Assembly (NCBI RefSeq): GCF_947493425.1
Contig: NZ_CANLRP010000045.1
Coordinates: 1-49,810, forward strand
Direction of reading: 5' to 3'
DNA from: an uncultured Microscilla sp.
GTDB lineage: Bacteria; Bacteroidota; Bacteroidia; Cytophagales; Microscillaceae
Length of the DNA stretch: 49,810 nucleotides
In this document: piece by piece, positions 15,619 to 25,791 of the stretch
Position numbering within the stretch: the stretch's first letter is position 1
Layout of the letters: each line of letters starts with the position of its first letter
Position numbers and translations under genes: made by a program
The notes under the pieces: generated by a model
Database searches by the model: none
Told to the model about the DNA's origin: nothing
The model's input: only the letters and a program-made list of their open reading frames with translations

Positions 15619-17202
15619 TCATTTCTTTTTTCTTATCTTCACTTCATCCCAATCATTTTGAATAATTAATTGATTATTTCGGAAAATAATGCGAGTATAA
15701 GGATCCAACAAGAATTTATCAGGGGCAATAGGATACAATTTTAACCCTGTTCCCCGCGACCCTGGAGTCTTGTAGTACAATTGATTGTCGGTCTTCACAA
15801 TTTTAAAGATATAATACCTGCTTGCCGGGTATTTTCCCGTATGGTGTTTCCACTGGGTTGTATCAGGTTTGTAGGTAGGATAAGCAACCTTGATATACCA
15901 GCGAAATAATGCATCAAATCGTATGTGTCGCTTGGTACTTTTAGCAAGTAAAGTGTTGGCAATCAATTCATTTTTATACATTTTAGCAAAAGCAGTCTCT
16001 TGGGTAGCTTGCCATTGGGCTTGCAAGCTTTTATCATTGTTACTTATATAGTTTAAGTCAGGCAAGGAACTGTTAGCAAATACCAATTTGCGTAAGAAAA
16101 TATTAGCTATGGGTGAGGCGGTAACATCACCAAAAACCCCTAAACCTGCGCTAAAAGGCTCACTCAACAAATCAGCGTTGGCGAGCAATAATATGGTCAT
16201 TTTTTTGTCAGGCACCTTCAAAATTAAAGAAGAACAAGAGCGTCCATACCCATAGTGCCAATACATCTCTACTCCTTGATAACATTGTACAAACCAGCCT
16301 TTAGCATAGGGTAAAGTGTCATTTTTTGGAGTAATCCAAGGCTGAAACATACGTTTCTTTTGTTTAGCCGTCAACAATTCCTCCCCCTCCAAGGCCTGAG
16401 CATATTTTGCCAAATCAGAAATGTTAGACATCATTCCTACTGAAGTATTAAAGCGGTTAGAGTAAACAAACTTGGCAGGTTGCCCATTTTTTAGTTTATA
16501 TGGTTTGGCCAACTTTTGGGTAAAGGTGTACCAATTTCGTTTAGCCACTAAAAAATCTTTGCGAGCATTTGTATTAGGGGCAGTATGATGCATCTTCAAG
16601 GGAGTGGCAATGTATTGCATCACTAACTGAGCGAAGGATTTTCCACTGGCTTTTTTTAATACTTTTCCCAAAAGCTCAAACCTGGGACTATTGTATTTAT
16701 AAGCATTACCTACTGGCTTGCTATCTGAGACATGCGATAAAATATGTCGAACCTGAAGATGCTTTAACTTTGGTTTGTTGATACCATACTTTGCCAATGA
16801 ATCGGTCAACTTTAATTTACCAGCTTGCTCAAGTTTGAGGACAATGGCAGCAGTAAATGTTTTGGTTAAAGACGCAATATGAAAAATGGTTTGTGGAGTA
16901 GCTTTGACCTTTTGCTGTATATCGGCATAACCAAAGCCCTTACTCCAGACGAGCTTTCCATTATGCACTACTCCTGCCGACATTCCAGGAATTTTGAGGT
17001 GACGCCGATATTGCTCAAGCAAGGTTTCTATATTTTGCCAACGTGCTCCAGGTTGTGCTTGCAATGATACACAACACAGGAAACAAACTGTAAAAAGAAC
17101 AGTTAATTGCCCGGTTTGTCGCGAAATCAAACTGAACGCCTTGGTTTTGTAATTTTTGAGTTTATTCAAAGTTATATGATATGTTTTTATAAAATGTATC
17201 AC
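15619..17202 (-). CDS. Serine hydrolase, beta-lactamase/PBP family
   Basis: A 527-aa secreted or periplasmic class C beta-lactamase-like serine hydrolase (Pfam beta-lactamase type; esterase, peptidase or PBP-like). A long basic N-region leads to a hydrophobic core (GQLTVLFTVCFLCCVSLQAQ, residues 31-50), so it is exported. The SxxK motif is SLTK (Ser111, Lys114). The second motif reads YNS (170-172) where YSN is more usual, and the HxG box is HYG in MYWHYGYGRS near residue 335. A C-terminal beta-rich extension (about 420-527) is common in these proteins. Substrate is unknown and resistance should not be assumed. The N-terminus is unusually long for a signal peptide, so a non-ATG start further in is possible. 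Confidence 0.85.
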   Translation of the reverse strand: MIHFIKTYHITLNKLKNYKTKAFSLISRQTGQLTVLFTVCFLCCVSLQAQPGARWQNIETLLEQYRRHLKIPGMSAGVVHNGKLVWSKGFGYADIQQKVKATPQTIFHIASLTKTFTAAIVLKLEQAGKLKLTDSLAKYGINKPKLKHLQVRHILSHVSDSKPVGNAYKYNSPRFELLGKVLKKASGKSFAQLVMQYIATPLKMHHTAPNTNARKDFLVAKRNWYTFTQKLAKPYKLKNGQPAKFVYSNRFNTSVGMMSNISDLAKYAQALEGEELLTAKQKKRMFQPWITPKNDTLPYAKGWFVQCYQGVEMYWHYGYGRSCSSLILKVPDKKMTILLLANADLLSEPFSAGLGVFGDVTASPIANIFLRKLVFANSSLPDLNYISNNDKSLQAQWQATQETAFAKMYKNELIANTLLAKSTKRHIRFDALFRWYIKVAYPTYKPDTTQWKHHTGKYPASRYYIFKIVKTDNQLYYKTPGSRGTGLKLYPIAPDKFLLDPYTRIIFRNNQLIIQNDWDEVKIRKKK

Positions 17203-17796
17203 ACAATATTACATAAATAGCATAACTACTTTTATTTGTATAAAAAACAGTTGCATTTAAAGAAAAGAATACGCTTATTCATTCACCTTAGTTTGATTTA
17301 TACGTTACAATTCTTTAATTTTCACTTAAATAAATCACTGATCATAAAACTTTTATACAACTTACCTTGGCATTATACCATACAAGATAATGGCAAAAAC
17401 GAGTTTAACTAAAAAAAATTACTTATTTTTTTTTGAAAAGTCTCTAAAATAGACGATTTTTACAAAAAAACAGATAGTTTAAATATATCAATCTTATAAA
17501 AATACTATTTAATTAATCGAACCAATTTTGGAATTTAAGAACATATAGCATAGTTACGAAATAGCAAAAAACCCGCGTCATCCAACTGATACGGGCTTTT
17601 TTTTTTGTCAAAAACTACGGGATTATGTAAATATCTTTATTTAAAATTATGTTTTACAAACAAAACTTACATAGTAATTTTTCAAAAGAAACTTACATTA
17701 ATCAAAAGCTACTGCTTACCCCTTCAATTGGGCAAAAACTACCCGCTATTTTTCGTTTGACTTAAGTTTCCATTAGCAAATAAGCACACATGATGT
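17203..17796. other. AT-rich 594-bp intergenic region
   Basis: No protein gene seen. It contains one clear plus-strand terminator-like hairpin (17566-17606) that does not follow any plus-strand gene. Near 17660-17700 the words ACTTACAT and CAAAAG recur. Confidence 0.5.
17566..17606 (+). terminator. Orphan terminator
   Basis: CCCG / CGGG core with TCA/TGA inner pairs and A-run / T-run flanks; the T-run is 10 nt (17597-17606). The gene on the left is on the minus strand and reads away, so the transcript ended here is unknown: a small RNA, or a terminator for minus-strand genes on the other side. Confidence 0.55.
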
Positions 17797-18453
17797 TTAA
17801 TCTTTAATTAGTTTCTTTATCTCGGTTATAGGTCCACTTTTTCCAAACCAACCAAACTTAAAAGTAAGCGCCATATATTGCCCATTCAAGTTTATCCTAG
17901 AGTTGTCATCTTCTTTAATAGTGTTAGAGAACCCTATCCTATACCCTCCAGTAAGGGCTATTTTCATAAACTTAGTAATATTTACTTCTATTCCTGCCTC
18001 AGGTGTTAACATAAAAAAATGTTCTCGCAACACACTTTGAGTATCGTCGTAAAACGACGTTGTTGAGCGATAAAATCGCAGGTGCCCCCAACCCATTTTA
18101 AGGCTAGAAGTCAAATGTACTAGTTTGTGTGCTTGTGCATCATACCCAAACCATAAGCCTCCCTGACGCATTCTTAGGCGAAGGTTTTCACCGCCTACTG
18201 ACCTTGTCACAGTAGAAAAAGACATGTTTGACCCATATCCACCAAAAAAGAAATTGTTGAACATAATCGCTCCTCCTCCTCCATTAAACATCGCAATTGA
18301 TCCATCAATTACTCCTAAACTTACTGTTGGTCCTCCAAACCCTGAGATTTTCATGTTACCAGAACCTCCAAATAAAGTTGTGGGGTTGTCTTGTCCCTGG
18401 CTCAAAGAAGCTATACTCAAGCTCAAAAACATTGTCAATATAAATTGTTTCAT
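17797..18453 (-). CDS. Predicted outer-membrane or secreted beta-rich protein
   Basis: A 218-aa protein I cannot place in a named family. It has a clear signal peptide (MKQFILTMFLSLSIASLSQG, cleavage near residue 20). The rest is rich in Gly and aromatic residues with alternating hydrophobic strands (GGPTVSLGVIDGSIAMF, GGLWFGYDAQ, FMKIALTGGYRIGF, YMALTFKFGWFG), as in small outer-membrane beta-barrels. The C-terminus ends with charged residues and not with a terminal aromatic, so a barrel is only an inference. Separate from both neighbours. Confidence 0.65.
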   Translation of the reverse strand: MKQFILTMFLSLSIASLSQGQDNPTTLFGGSGNMKISGFGGPTVSLGVIDGSIAMFNGGGGAIMFNNFFFGGYGSNMSFSTVTRSVGGENLRLRMRQGGLWFGYDAQAHKLVHLTSSLKMGWGHLRFYRSTTSFYDDTQSVLREHFFMLTPEAGIEVNITKFMKIALTGGYRIGFSNTIKEDDNSRINLNGQYMALTFKFGWFGKSGPITEIKKLIKD

Positions 18454-18586
18454 GGTAATAAATAGTTGTTTTATCTTCGTATATAAAGGCAGACCTGCTT
18501 CGTTTAAAAAGGGTTGCCTTTAACACTGAAATTTGTCTGGCTTCGCCTTCTTTGCATAAAAAAACATATAATAACACAACTATATA

Positions 18587-19003
18587 ATGCTCATGAAAAA
18601 TAAAGTAAGTTTAGTATTTTGTATACCGATAATTTTTTTGGCAAGCTGCCAAACTAAAGAAACCCAGGTACAACATAGTATTCAGCAGTTGAATCAGTTT
18701 ACTGCTCAGTTATTGCGTAAAACAAAGGGGAAATCTGACCTTATCGCAGGAATAAAAGATGCTCAGAAATATTTAACAGCCAATAAAAGTAATATGCACC
18801 AGCACATCGAGCTGACCAAAACCACCAGCAGAGTACAAGTATCAGAAAAAACTATGAAAGCGTGGCAAGCAGCAGTTACCGCTAACCTTACAGAAGTAGA
18901 AACATTGAAAAAAGTGCATATTGGTCAAGCTTTGCAAAACGAAGAATTGGCAAAGCAGCTAAATAAACTGGTAAAAGAATACAAAGATTTGTTGCAAAAA
19001 TAG
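18587..19003 (+). CDS. Small lipoprotein, helical
   Basis: A 138-aa predicted lipoprotein of unknown function. The signal peptide ends in the lipobox LASC, with the lipidated Cys at residue 21. The mature part is mostly helical and charged (QHSIQQLNQFTAQLLRKTKG; LAKQLNKLVKEYKDLLQK), suggesting a coiled coil facing the periplasm. The start may be ATG 18587 or the ATG two codons later at 18593, which gives a more standard MKNKVSLVF signal. The gene ends 20 bp before the MITE-like element. Confidence 0.7.
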   Translation: MLMKNKVSLVFCIPIIFLASCQTKETQVQHSIQQLNQFTAQLLRKTKGKSDLIAGIKDAQKYLTANKSNMHQHIELTKTTSRVQVSEKTMKAWQAAVTANLTEVETLKKVHIGQALQNEELAKQLNKLVKEYKDLLQK

Positions 19004-19023
19004 ATTCTAAGTAATATTTTCAA

Positions 19024-19489
19024 CAACACAATTTCAAAACCGTACACTAATTTTTCACTACTAATACTTGTGCAGAGTTTAATTTTATCAGTTTCAAAAG
19101 TGCTTGAAAAACAGCGTCTTTCTTTCCGCCTTAGTTTACTGGCGTTAAGTTGAAAATCCCGAACTCGCCTTCGGGGAAATTTGAAGAATGAAGCCGTAAA
19201 AACAGATCACTGACCGAGGCACGAGGGAATGTTTGAGCTGTTTCGGTGGAATGAAGCAAATTTTAGCAACAGTAAACTACAGCGGTGGCTTTTTTTGGTT
19301 CGTTTTTTTAGCTAAAGAAAATCCATGATCCCGAACTTGATTCGAGGAAATGAACGGATGCCTGAGGGCAAAGAATCAACAATTTAACCCAAAAGACTGC
19401 TGATTAATCGCTTTTTTAACTGTATAAATTTATCTAAAAGGCAAAGAACTTTTGTTAAAAAAATGTGTACGGTTTCAAACAACACAATT
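19024..19489. mobile_element. MITE-like element with flanking direct repeats
   Basis: A non-coding insertion of about 446 bp. It is flanked by a perfect 10-bp direct repeat CAACACAATT (19024-19033 and 19480-19489), the expected form of a target-site duplication. Its ends carry an 11-bp perfect inverted repeat AAACCGTACAC (19037-19047) / GTGTACGGTTT (19465-19475), each followed inward by a T- or A-rich run. Inside, the phrase ATCCCGAACT plus a GGAAAT tail occurs twice (about 19157 and 19331). No transposase frame is present, so mobility would depend on an element elsewhere. Confidence 0.6.
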
Positions 19490-19535
19490 AGTCAATCTTG
19501 TATACACGATTGCTTTCTCAACTATTAACTAACTA

Positions 19536-19913
19536 ATGAAGATGAGAGATAGACTAGAATACTTTATGTCAGTGCTTATTGTAGAAGGCTTAGGTGCTGA
19601 TGGAACCATTTCGGAAGATGAATTGGACCGTATTTATGATAGTGTGATATCAGGCATTGCTCGCGAACTAGATTTTGATTCTATTGCAGTGCGCGATGCT
19701 TTTGAAATTTATTTCCACGAAGATTATCATAATATACCCGATGGAGAGTTAGATGATTTGGTTCAGCAAGCAATAGATGCTATGGACAAAGAATTCGAAG
19801 TAGAAGAGCTGCGTAAGTTTATAAGCCTTATCAAAAGTGCTACTGATTTCAATTTGTTTTCTTCTGCTAACAAAAAATATCTTGACTTTTTGCGGGAAGA
19901 GTGGGAAGTTTAA
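19536..19913 (+). CDS. Hypothetical acidic protein, 125 aa
   Basis: An acidic, helical cytoplasmic protein of unknown function. The segment ADGTISEDELDRIYDSVISG (about residues 21-40) looks like the helix-loop pattern of EF-hand or TerB-like proteins (DG-x-IS-x-x-E), but I cannot confirm either family. Start may be ATG 19536 or 19542 two codons in. The gene sits right after the MITE-like element, so its promoter may lie inside that element or in the 46 bp between. It is followed by a terminator. Confidence 0.65.
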   Translation: MKMRDRLEYFMSVLIVEGLGADGTISEDELDRIYDSVISGIARELDFDSIAVRDAFEIYFHEDYHNIPDGELDDLVQQAIDAMDKEFEVEELRKFISLIKSATDFNLFSSANKKYLDFLREEWEV

Positions 19914-19937
19914 AACATTTAAAAGCCACGGCTAATC

Positions 19938-19966
19938 AGGACATCTCGAAAGGTGTCCTTTTTTAT
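19938..19966 (+). terminator. Intrinsic terminator
   Basis: Stem AGGACA (19938-19943) / TGTCCT (19954-19959) followed by a T-run; between the 125-aa gene and the convergent TPR gene. Confidence 0.65.
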
Positions 19967-20658
19967 TTCAAGCTATTGATCTGTTGTAATGCTTTGGCTC
20001 TAAAGTCATACAACTGTTTGTTTTTTAAACCTAGTTGAGTGGCTTTGTCAAAACTAGCAATGGCTTCACTCAACTTATTAAGTTTGTAAAGATTCAGGCC
20101 GCGATTAAACCATAACACGGCTTCTTCTGGCTTTTGTTTGAGTGCTATATCAAAGTCTACTTGTGCCTGTACAAACTTTCCAACTTTAAAGCCGATCAAC
20201 CCACGATACGGCCGTATAGTGTCAGGTTGCTTGCTCAGATAAAACGCCATTTCAATGTCTTGGTATGCCAAATAATAGTGCTGGGTAAAGTAAAACCCCA
20301 GGGCACGAAAAAAAAATCCCTTCCAATGGTTGCGACAAACCCTCAGGAGATGGTCGCAGGTGGCAATGAGCAAATCATAGTTTTTTTGTTGATAAAGCAT
20401 CTCTGTTTTTGCCAGTAACGCTTCTACAATGAATGACGCGGCAGCCTGCCTCTCCCAACCAATCACTTTATCAAAGTCTTGTATAGCAACATCAAACTTT
20501 TGCAGCCTTTGCAACACACCTCCTCTGTGGTAATAGTAAGCCACCTGATTTGCATCCAAGGCAATGGCTTGGGTAATCAGTTCCAGGGAAGTTTCATAAG
20601 CTCTTTGCTTGTACTTTTCTATACTTTGGTAATAATACTCTGCCGGGCAACTTTCCAT
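19963..20658 (-). CDS. TPR-repeat protein
   Basis: A tetratricopeptide-repeat scaffold protein of 231 aa with about five to six TPR units. The clearest are ALDANQVAYYYHRGGVLQRL, then IRPYRGLIGFKVGKFVQAQV and AVLWFNRGLNLYKLNKLSEA, each with the W-LG-Y-A-F pattern. It probably mediates protein-protein contacts; the partner is not known. The open frame extends upstream to GTG 20721, but that adds 21 residues without TPR character; ATG 20658 (MESCPAEYYYQ) is preferred. No signal peptide in this form. It is divergent from clpB. Confidence 0.75.
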   Translation of the reverse strand: MESCPAEYYYQSIEKYKQRAYETSLELITQAIALDANQVAYYYHRGGVLQRLQKFDVAIQDFDKVIGWERQAAASFIVEALLAKTEMLYQQKNYDLLIATCDHLLRVCRNHWKGFFFRALGFYFTQHYYLAYQDIEMAFYLSKQPDTIRPYRGLIGFKVGKFVQAQVDFDIALKQKPEEAVLWFNRGLNLYKLNKLSEAIASFDKATQLGLKNKQLYDFRAKALQQINSLK

Positions 20659-20887
20659 AAAATAATCAAGGATACTAATGCTATTTTTTGATTGATTTGA
20701 CAGGTTAAAATAAATAAGCACCTAACAATCAAGACATTATGTCATATTAAAATTAGAGGGTTAGCAGCAAATTAAGCCATTTTGTCCTAAAAAACAATTT
20801 AATTTGGCTTGGTAACACTTTTGATCAAAAAAAGGCAAACAGTAATCTTTTACACTATTTATCATTTTCTATAACTCACACAAAACT

Positions 20888-23536
20888 ATGAACTTTAAAA
20901 ATTATACAACTAAAGCACAAGAAGCCATACAACAATCGGCACAGGTAGCCCAGCAAACAGGACAACAAGCCATAGAAACAGGGCACTTGCTAAAAGCCGT
21001 AATGGAGGCTGACTACAACCTTACTTCGTTTATTAACAAACAGTTGGGTATTCACTGGAACAACTTACAAAGTAAAATAGATGATTTGCTCCATACCTAC
21101 CCCAAAGTAAATGGACAGCCTTATTTTAGCAATGATACTGCAGCTGCCCTGCAACAGGCAGAAAAATATAAAACCAAATTGGATGATGAATACATCACCC
21201 TTGAGCATTTGCTACTAGGGTTGTTGGTAGGTAAAGATAATACTGCCCAACTGCTCAAAGAAGCAGGTATGAACGAAAAAAACTTACTAAAAACCATCAA
21301 TGACCTAAGAGGAGGAAATAAAGTTATGAATCAAAACGCTGAAGATACTTATAAATCGCTGGAAAGATACTCTAAGAATTTAAATGAATTGGCGAAAGCC
21401 GGAAAACTTGACCCTGTAATTGGGCGGGATGAAGAAATACGTCGTGTACTACAAATTTTATCGCGCCGTACTAAAAACAACCCTATGCTGATAGGTGAAC
21501 CAGGGGTAGGAAAAACCGCTATTGCCGAAGGGCTTGCCCAAAGAATAGTAGAAGGTGATGTACCAGAAAGCCTTCAGTCAAAACAGTTGGTATCGCTTGA
21601 TATGGGATTACTGGTAGCTGGTGCCAAATATAAGGGAGAGTTTGAAGAACGACTCAAAGCTGTAATTCAAGAAGTGATAGACTCTGACGGTGAAATTATT
21701 CTTTTCATAGATGAGATACACACCTTGGTGGGTGCCGGAAGCGGTGGTGAAAGTGCCATGGATGCCGCCAATTTATTAAAGCCTGCTTTGGCACGGGGCG
21801 AATTGCATACTGTAGGGGCTACTACGCTCAAAGAGTATCAAAAATACATAGAAAAAGACAAGGCTCTAGAGCGTCGTTTTCAAGGAGTGATGGTAGATGA
21901 ACCTAATGTACCTGACGCCATTTCTATTCTAAGGGGGCTGAAAGAACGCTATGAGCTACACCACGGGGTACGCATTCAGGATGATGCCATTATTGCAGCA
22001 GTAGAACTGTCTGACCGCTATATTTCTGATCGTTTTTTACCTGACAAGGCTATTGACCTGATGGATGAGGCTGCTTCTAAACTGCGGATAGAGATTGACT
22101 CAATGCCGGCAGAACTAGATGAACTACAACGCAAGGTAATGCAACTTGAGATAGAAAGGGAGGCAATAAGGCGCGAAAAAAATAAAAAAAGAGAAAAAGA
22201 AATTTCTAGAGAAATCGCCGAATTAAGTCAGCAAAGAGATAGCCTAAAAGCAAGATGGGAAACAGAGAAGGGGGTAATTCAAAGCATAAGAAAGGCTAAA
22301 GAAGATATAGAGCAAATGAAAATTGCCGCAGAAACTGCCGAACGAGAAGGCAACTTGGCTAAAGTAGCAGAGCTACGCTATGGCAAAATATTGGAAACAG
22401 AAAAAGTGTTGGCAGAGAAACAAGCAGAACTTGCGCATATTCAAGACAATGCATTGCTAAAAGAAGAAGTTGGAAACGAAGATATTGCTGAAGTAGTGGC
22501 TAAATGGACTGGCGTACCTGTATCTAAAATGCTAAAAAGTGAGCGTGAAAAATTACTGGAACTGGAAACTGAACTTGCCAAACGAGTAGCAGGACAAGGT
22601 CAGGCAATTAAGGTAGTGGCCGATGCAGTACGACGAAGCAGGGCTGGTTTACAAGACCCCCACCGCCCTATTGGTTCTTTTATATTTTTGGGAACCACTG
22701 GAGTGGGTAAAACTGAGTTAGCAAAAACACTGGCAAACTTTCTGTTCAACGACGAAGATGCAATGGTACGCATAGATATGTCGGAGTACCAAGAACGCCA
22801 CGCAGTGAGCCGTTTGATAGGGGCACCTCCTGGTTATGTAGGTTATGACGAAGGTGGGCAATTAACTGAAGCAGTTAGACGCAAGCCATACTCGGTAGTA
22901 TTGCTCGACGAAATAGAAAAAGCGCACCCTGATGTTTTCAATACTTTATTGCAAGTACTAGATGATGGTCGCTTGACTGATAGTAAAGGGCGATTGGTAA
23001 ACTTTAAGAATACTATCATTATTATGACATCTAATGCAGGCTCGCATCTTATAAAAGATAACTTTGCAAAATTGTATGAAGAGGGTAATATACTTAGTGA
23101 GTTTGATATCATGACCAATACCAGAGAGGAGGTATTTGACTTGCTTAAACAAAGTGTAAGGCCGGAGTTTCTGAACAGAATAGATGAAGTGGTCATGTTC
23201 CGTCCGTTAAGCAAACAGGATATGCGAAACATCACTAATATTCAGTTTGCACATATCCAAAAGCTACTTAAAGAGCAGGACATTCACCTTGATGCCCCCG
23301 AAAATGTGCTGGATGCTCTGGCAGAAATAGGGTTTGACCCTGAGTTTGGGGCAAGGCCTTTGAAAAGAGTATTGCAGAAACGTATCTTGAATGAACTTTC
23401 AAAAGAAATTTTGGCAGGTAAAATAAACAAAGGGTCTGTAGTGACCATGCACCTTAACGAGTATGACCAAATACTCTTTGAAACGATAGAAAATGTGAAC
23501 ATAGATGACTTTAATGGCGATAAAGTTACTGTGTAA
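20888..23536 (+). CDS. clpB: ATP-dependent chaperone ClpB
   Basis: An 882-aa AAA+ disaggregase (Hsp100) that works with DnaK to rescue aggregated proteins in the cytoplasm. The Clp N-domain is residues 1-150. AAA-1 has Walker [10 protein letters not shown] near 203 and Walker B ILFIDEIH. The M-domain coiled coil (about 400-530) marks ClpB as opposed to ClpA or ClpC, and AAA-2 has Walker [10 protein letters not shown] near 600 with [13 protein letters not shown]. The C-terminal D2-small domain includes [15 protein letters not shown]. No IGF/L ClpP loop was noted. A 12-bp palindrome TTTTGATCAAAA lies upstream at 20819-20830, and the gene ends at a strong terminator. Confidence 0.97.
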   Translation: MNFKNYTTKAQEAIQQSAQVAQQTGQQAIETGHLLKAVMEADYNLTSFINKQLGIHWNNLQSKIDDLLHTYPKVNGQPYFSNDTAAALQQAEKYKTKLDDEYITLEHLLLGLLVGKDNTAQLLKEAGMNEKNLLKTINDLRGGNKVMNQNAEDTYKSLERYSKNLNELAKAGKLDPVIGRDEEIRRVLQILSRRTKNNPMLIGEPGVGKTAIAEGLAQRIVEGDVPESLQSKQLVSLDMGLLVAGAKYKGEFEERLKAVIQEVIDSDGEIILFIDEIHTLVGAGSGGESAMDAANLLKPALARGELHTVGATTLKEYQKYIEKDKALERRFQGVMVDEPNVPDAISILRGLKERYELHHGVRIQDDAIIAAVELSDRYISDRFLPDKAIDLMDEAASKLRIEIDSMPAELDELQRKVMQLEIEREAIRREKNKKREKEISREIAELSQQRDSLKARWETEKGVIQSIRKAKEDIEQMKIAAETAEREGNLAKVAELRYGKILETEKVLAEKQAELAHIQDNALLKEEVGNEDIAEVVAKWTGVPVSKMLKSEREKLLELETELAKRVAGQGQAIKVVADAVRRSRAGLQDPHRPIGSFIFLGTTGVGKTELAKTLANFLFNDEDAMVRIDMSEYQERHAVSRLIGAPPGYVGYDEGGQLTEAVRRKPYSVVLLDEIEKAHPDVFNTLLQVLDDGRLTDSKGRLVNFKNTIIIMTSNAGSHLIKDNFAKLYEEGNILSEFDIMTNTREEVFDLLKQSVRPEFLNRIDEVVMFRPLSKQDMRNITNIQFAHIQKLLKEQDIHLDAPENVLDALAEIGFDPEFGARPLKRVLQKRILNELSKEILAGKINKGSVVTMHLNEYDQILFETIENVNIDDFNGDKVTV

Positions 23537-23547
23537 ATACTTGAATG

Positions 23548-23582
23548 AAAATCCCTGAAGTGATAGCTTCAGGGATTTTTTT
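23548..23582 (+). terminator. Terminator of clpB
   Basis: Perfect 13-bp stem AAAATCCCTGAAG / CTTCAGGGATTTT, loop TGATAG, then a T-run. Confidence 0.9.
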
Positions 23583-23611
23583 ATTATATCGCATCCAACA
23601 AGTCTTTAAAA

Positions 23612-25636
23612 CTATTGACTTACACTTTCCAATAAGGAAACACTCTCGATTTTATCGCCTACCTGTAGTTTATGCACTATGTCCATTCCTTCTACTACTT
23701 TAGCAAAAATAGTATAGTTACCGTCTAAATGTGGAGTAGGCGAATGAGTAATGAACCATTGACAACTTTCGGTATCTTTACCAGCAGAGGCCAATCCTAT
23801 ATAACCTTCACGGTAACGCAAAGAAGACAACTCAGAAGTAATGGTATAATCTAAACCACCAAAACCATCGCCACGAGGCCCCCCACCCTGTGCCACAAAA
23901 TTGGCAATAACTCTATGAAAAGCCTTATCATCATAAAACTTCTTTTTGACCAAACCCACAAAAGTAGCCACACTTACCGGCGATTCATTTACAAATAACT
24001 CAAAAATAATGTCGCCTTTAGAAGTTTTAAGCTGCACTTTTTGTAATTGAGCTAAGTCTTTGATAGTTGCCCAGTCTACTTCTGTTTTTGCCTTGCCCAC
24101 TGGAGTAGGCTTTATTTTTCTACCTGCAAAAACATCTATGGTTTTCTTTAGCTCTTGATAACCTTCCAGCTCAAGCGGTAACTTGAGTGAATTCAGCGCT
24201 TTTTGCAAAAAGGACTTATCACGATAAAAGTTTTTGTAATTATACTTAGGGTTACGCAATGCCTGAGCACCATATACTACCAAACCAACGTCTTTGCTTT
24301 CTATGGCATACTTGAATATCTTTCCAAAATCCTTTTTTACTGTATCAGCTTTTACCTTGTCAAAAGCCTTTAAGCTTCTCACCTTGCTCAATGCAGTAAT
24401 GGCTGCTGAACGAATGAGTAGTTCTTTGCTATTGTATAAATGATTGGCAAGCCAAGGGTAATTTTCTACCTTTTCGGCCAAAGCAAGCATTAAACCAGCT
24501 TTTTCATATACATTGTCTGATTTTTCATACAATGATTTAATGTAGCTGTTCGCTTCATTACTTTGCGCATACTTATTTACTACAGTAAGCAAGTTAGCCC
24601 TGGTTTTCCAGCTTTTGAGTTTTTTTGCCAGCTTCCATAATGTATCTGCATCTGATTCGGGGGCATTGTTTAGCATATATTGAGAAGCAGTGATGGCTAC
24701 GTGCTCGTTGTCATCATTGACAGCGTCTAGCATGGCATTACGAACCGAATCATAAGCAAACCTATAGGCTCTGATTGCATTGACCCTTACCAAATAGTTT
24801 TCGTCGTTTTTAAGACTGTTAGTCAAACTAGCGATCACTTCAGGAGTGTTTATTTTGGATAAAGCACGAGCACAGTTCATGCGCACAAACGGGTGTTGGT
24901 CGCTTGCCATTGCCTGAATAATCTTATCTTGTACATCTTTGAGCTCAGCCAACCTACCAAAACGTCCTAAATGATTGGCTGCCATCTCGCGTACCCTTTC
25001 TTGGTGGCTGGGATTAATCAGATCTACCATTTTGGTGGTCAGTTCATCTTTAAAAACGCCTTTGAGTCCAGCTCGGTATACTCCAAGTGCCAAGCCATAT
25101 AAAAGTCCCTCGTCTCTAATATCTAAAGAAGCCAAGTAATCCATACCTTTAGCAGTAGCCGATTTACCTATAGCCTCAAGTATCAAGATTTTCACCTCTT
25201 TATTTTCTTCTTTGATCCACGCCCTCAACAACTTTTCCTGAACCTTGGCTGGGTTTTGCATGGTTTTACCAATTTGCCCCAAGGCATACACCGATGCTTT
25301 GCGTACTTCTACATCTTTGTCTATCAGCAAACTTGCCAACGTATCAACAACAGTGGTATCCTGTATTGACGCGAAAGCCATGGCGGCAGCTTCACGATAA
25401 GTAGGGTTACTATTAGAAAAAAATTGAATTACTCCCTTAGAGTCACGGGCTGTTTGGTGATTGTATATATTCACCAGGGTATCATCAGTAAATCGATTGG
25501 TCAGTTTAGATTGTTTTTGTGGGCTCTTATCAGCTGTAACTGTTGAGTCTGAAGTTTTATCATCTTTATTCGATTGTTTTTTGGCACAAGCCACTGCCAT
25601 CAAGCTTATTAAAACCAAAGCAATATAGTTTCTCAT
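23612..25636 (-). CDS. HEAT-repeat / cyclophilin-type PPIase lipoprotein
   Basis: A 674-aa predicted lipoprotein. The lipobox is AVAC with Cys17 as the lipid site. A linker rich in Lys/Ser/Asp follows, then HEAT-like repeats over roughly residues 50-440 (YREAAAMAFASIQD, DVEVRKASVYALGQIG, HPFVRMNCARALSKI, NYLVRVNAIRAYRF, LIRSAAITALSKV). The C-terminal domain, about 535-674, is a cyclophilin-type peptidyl-prolyl isomerase: FHRVIANFVAQGG holds the catalytic Arg, followed by GLASAGKDTESCQWFITHSP and LDGNYTIFAKV. It probably assists folding in the periplasm with the HEAT solenoid binding clients (inference). Monocistronic. Confidence 0.9.
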   Translation of the reverse strand: MRNYIALVLISLMAVACAKKQSNKDDKTSDSTVTADKSPQKQSKLTNRFTDDTLVNIYNHQTARDSKGVIQFFSNSNPTYREAAAMAFASIQDTTVVDTLASLLIDKDVEVRKASVYALGQIGKTMQNPAKVQEKLLRAWIKEENKEVKILILEAIGKSATAKGMDYLASLDIRDEGLLYGLALGVYRAGLKGVFKDELTTKMVDLINPSHQERVREMAANHLGRFGRLAELKDVQDKIIQAMASDQHPFVRMNCARALSKINTPEVIASLTNSLKNDENYLVRVNAIRAYRFAYDSVRNAMLDAVNDDNEHVAITASQYMLNNAPESDADTLWKLAKKLKSWKTRANLLTVVNKYAQSNEANSYIKSLYEKSDNVYEKAGLMLALAEKVENYPWLANHLYNSKELLIRSAAITALSKVRSLKAFDKVKADTVKKDFGKIFKYAIESKDVGLVVYGAQALRNPKYNYKNFYRDKSFLQKALNSLKLPLELEGYQELKKTIDVFAGRKIKPTPVGKAKTEVDWATIKDLAQLQKVQLKTSKGDIIFELFVNESPVSVATFVGLVKKKFYDDKAFHRVIANFVAQGGGPRGDGFGGLDYTITSELSSLRYREGYIGLASAGKDTESCQWFITHSPTPHLDGNYTIFAKVVEGMDIVHKLQVGDKIESVSLLESVSQ

Positions 25637-25791
25637 GTCGTAATTCTGTCTATAAATTCTATCCTAACTTTTAGATGAGTAAAGATAAAATTCTTATATG
25701 ACAAGTGCAGAAACAAAGGAGAAAATAATAAAAAGAAACTGTTAATATAATCAGTTACTTACACAAGGCTTATGATGATAAACAGGTATTA

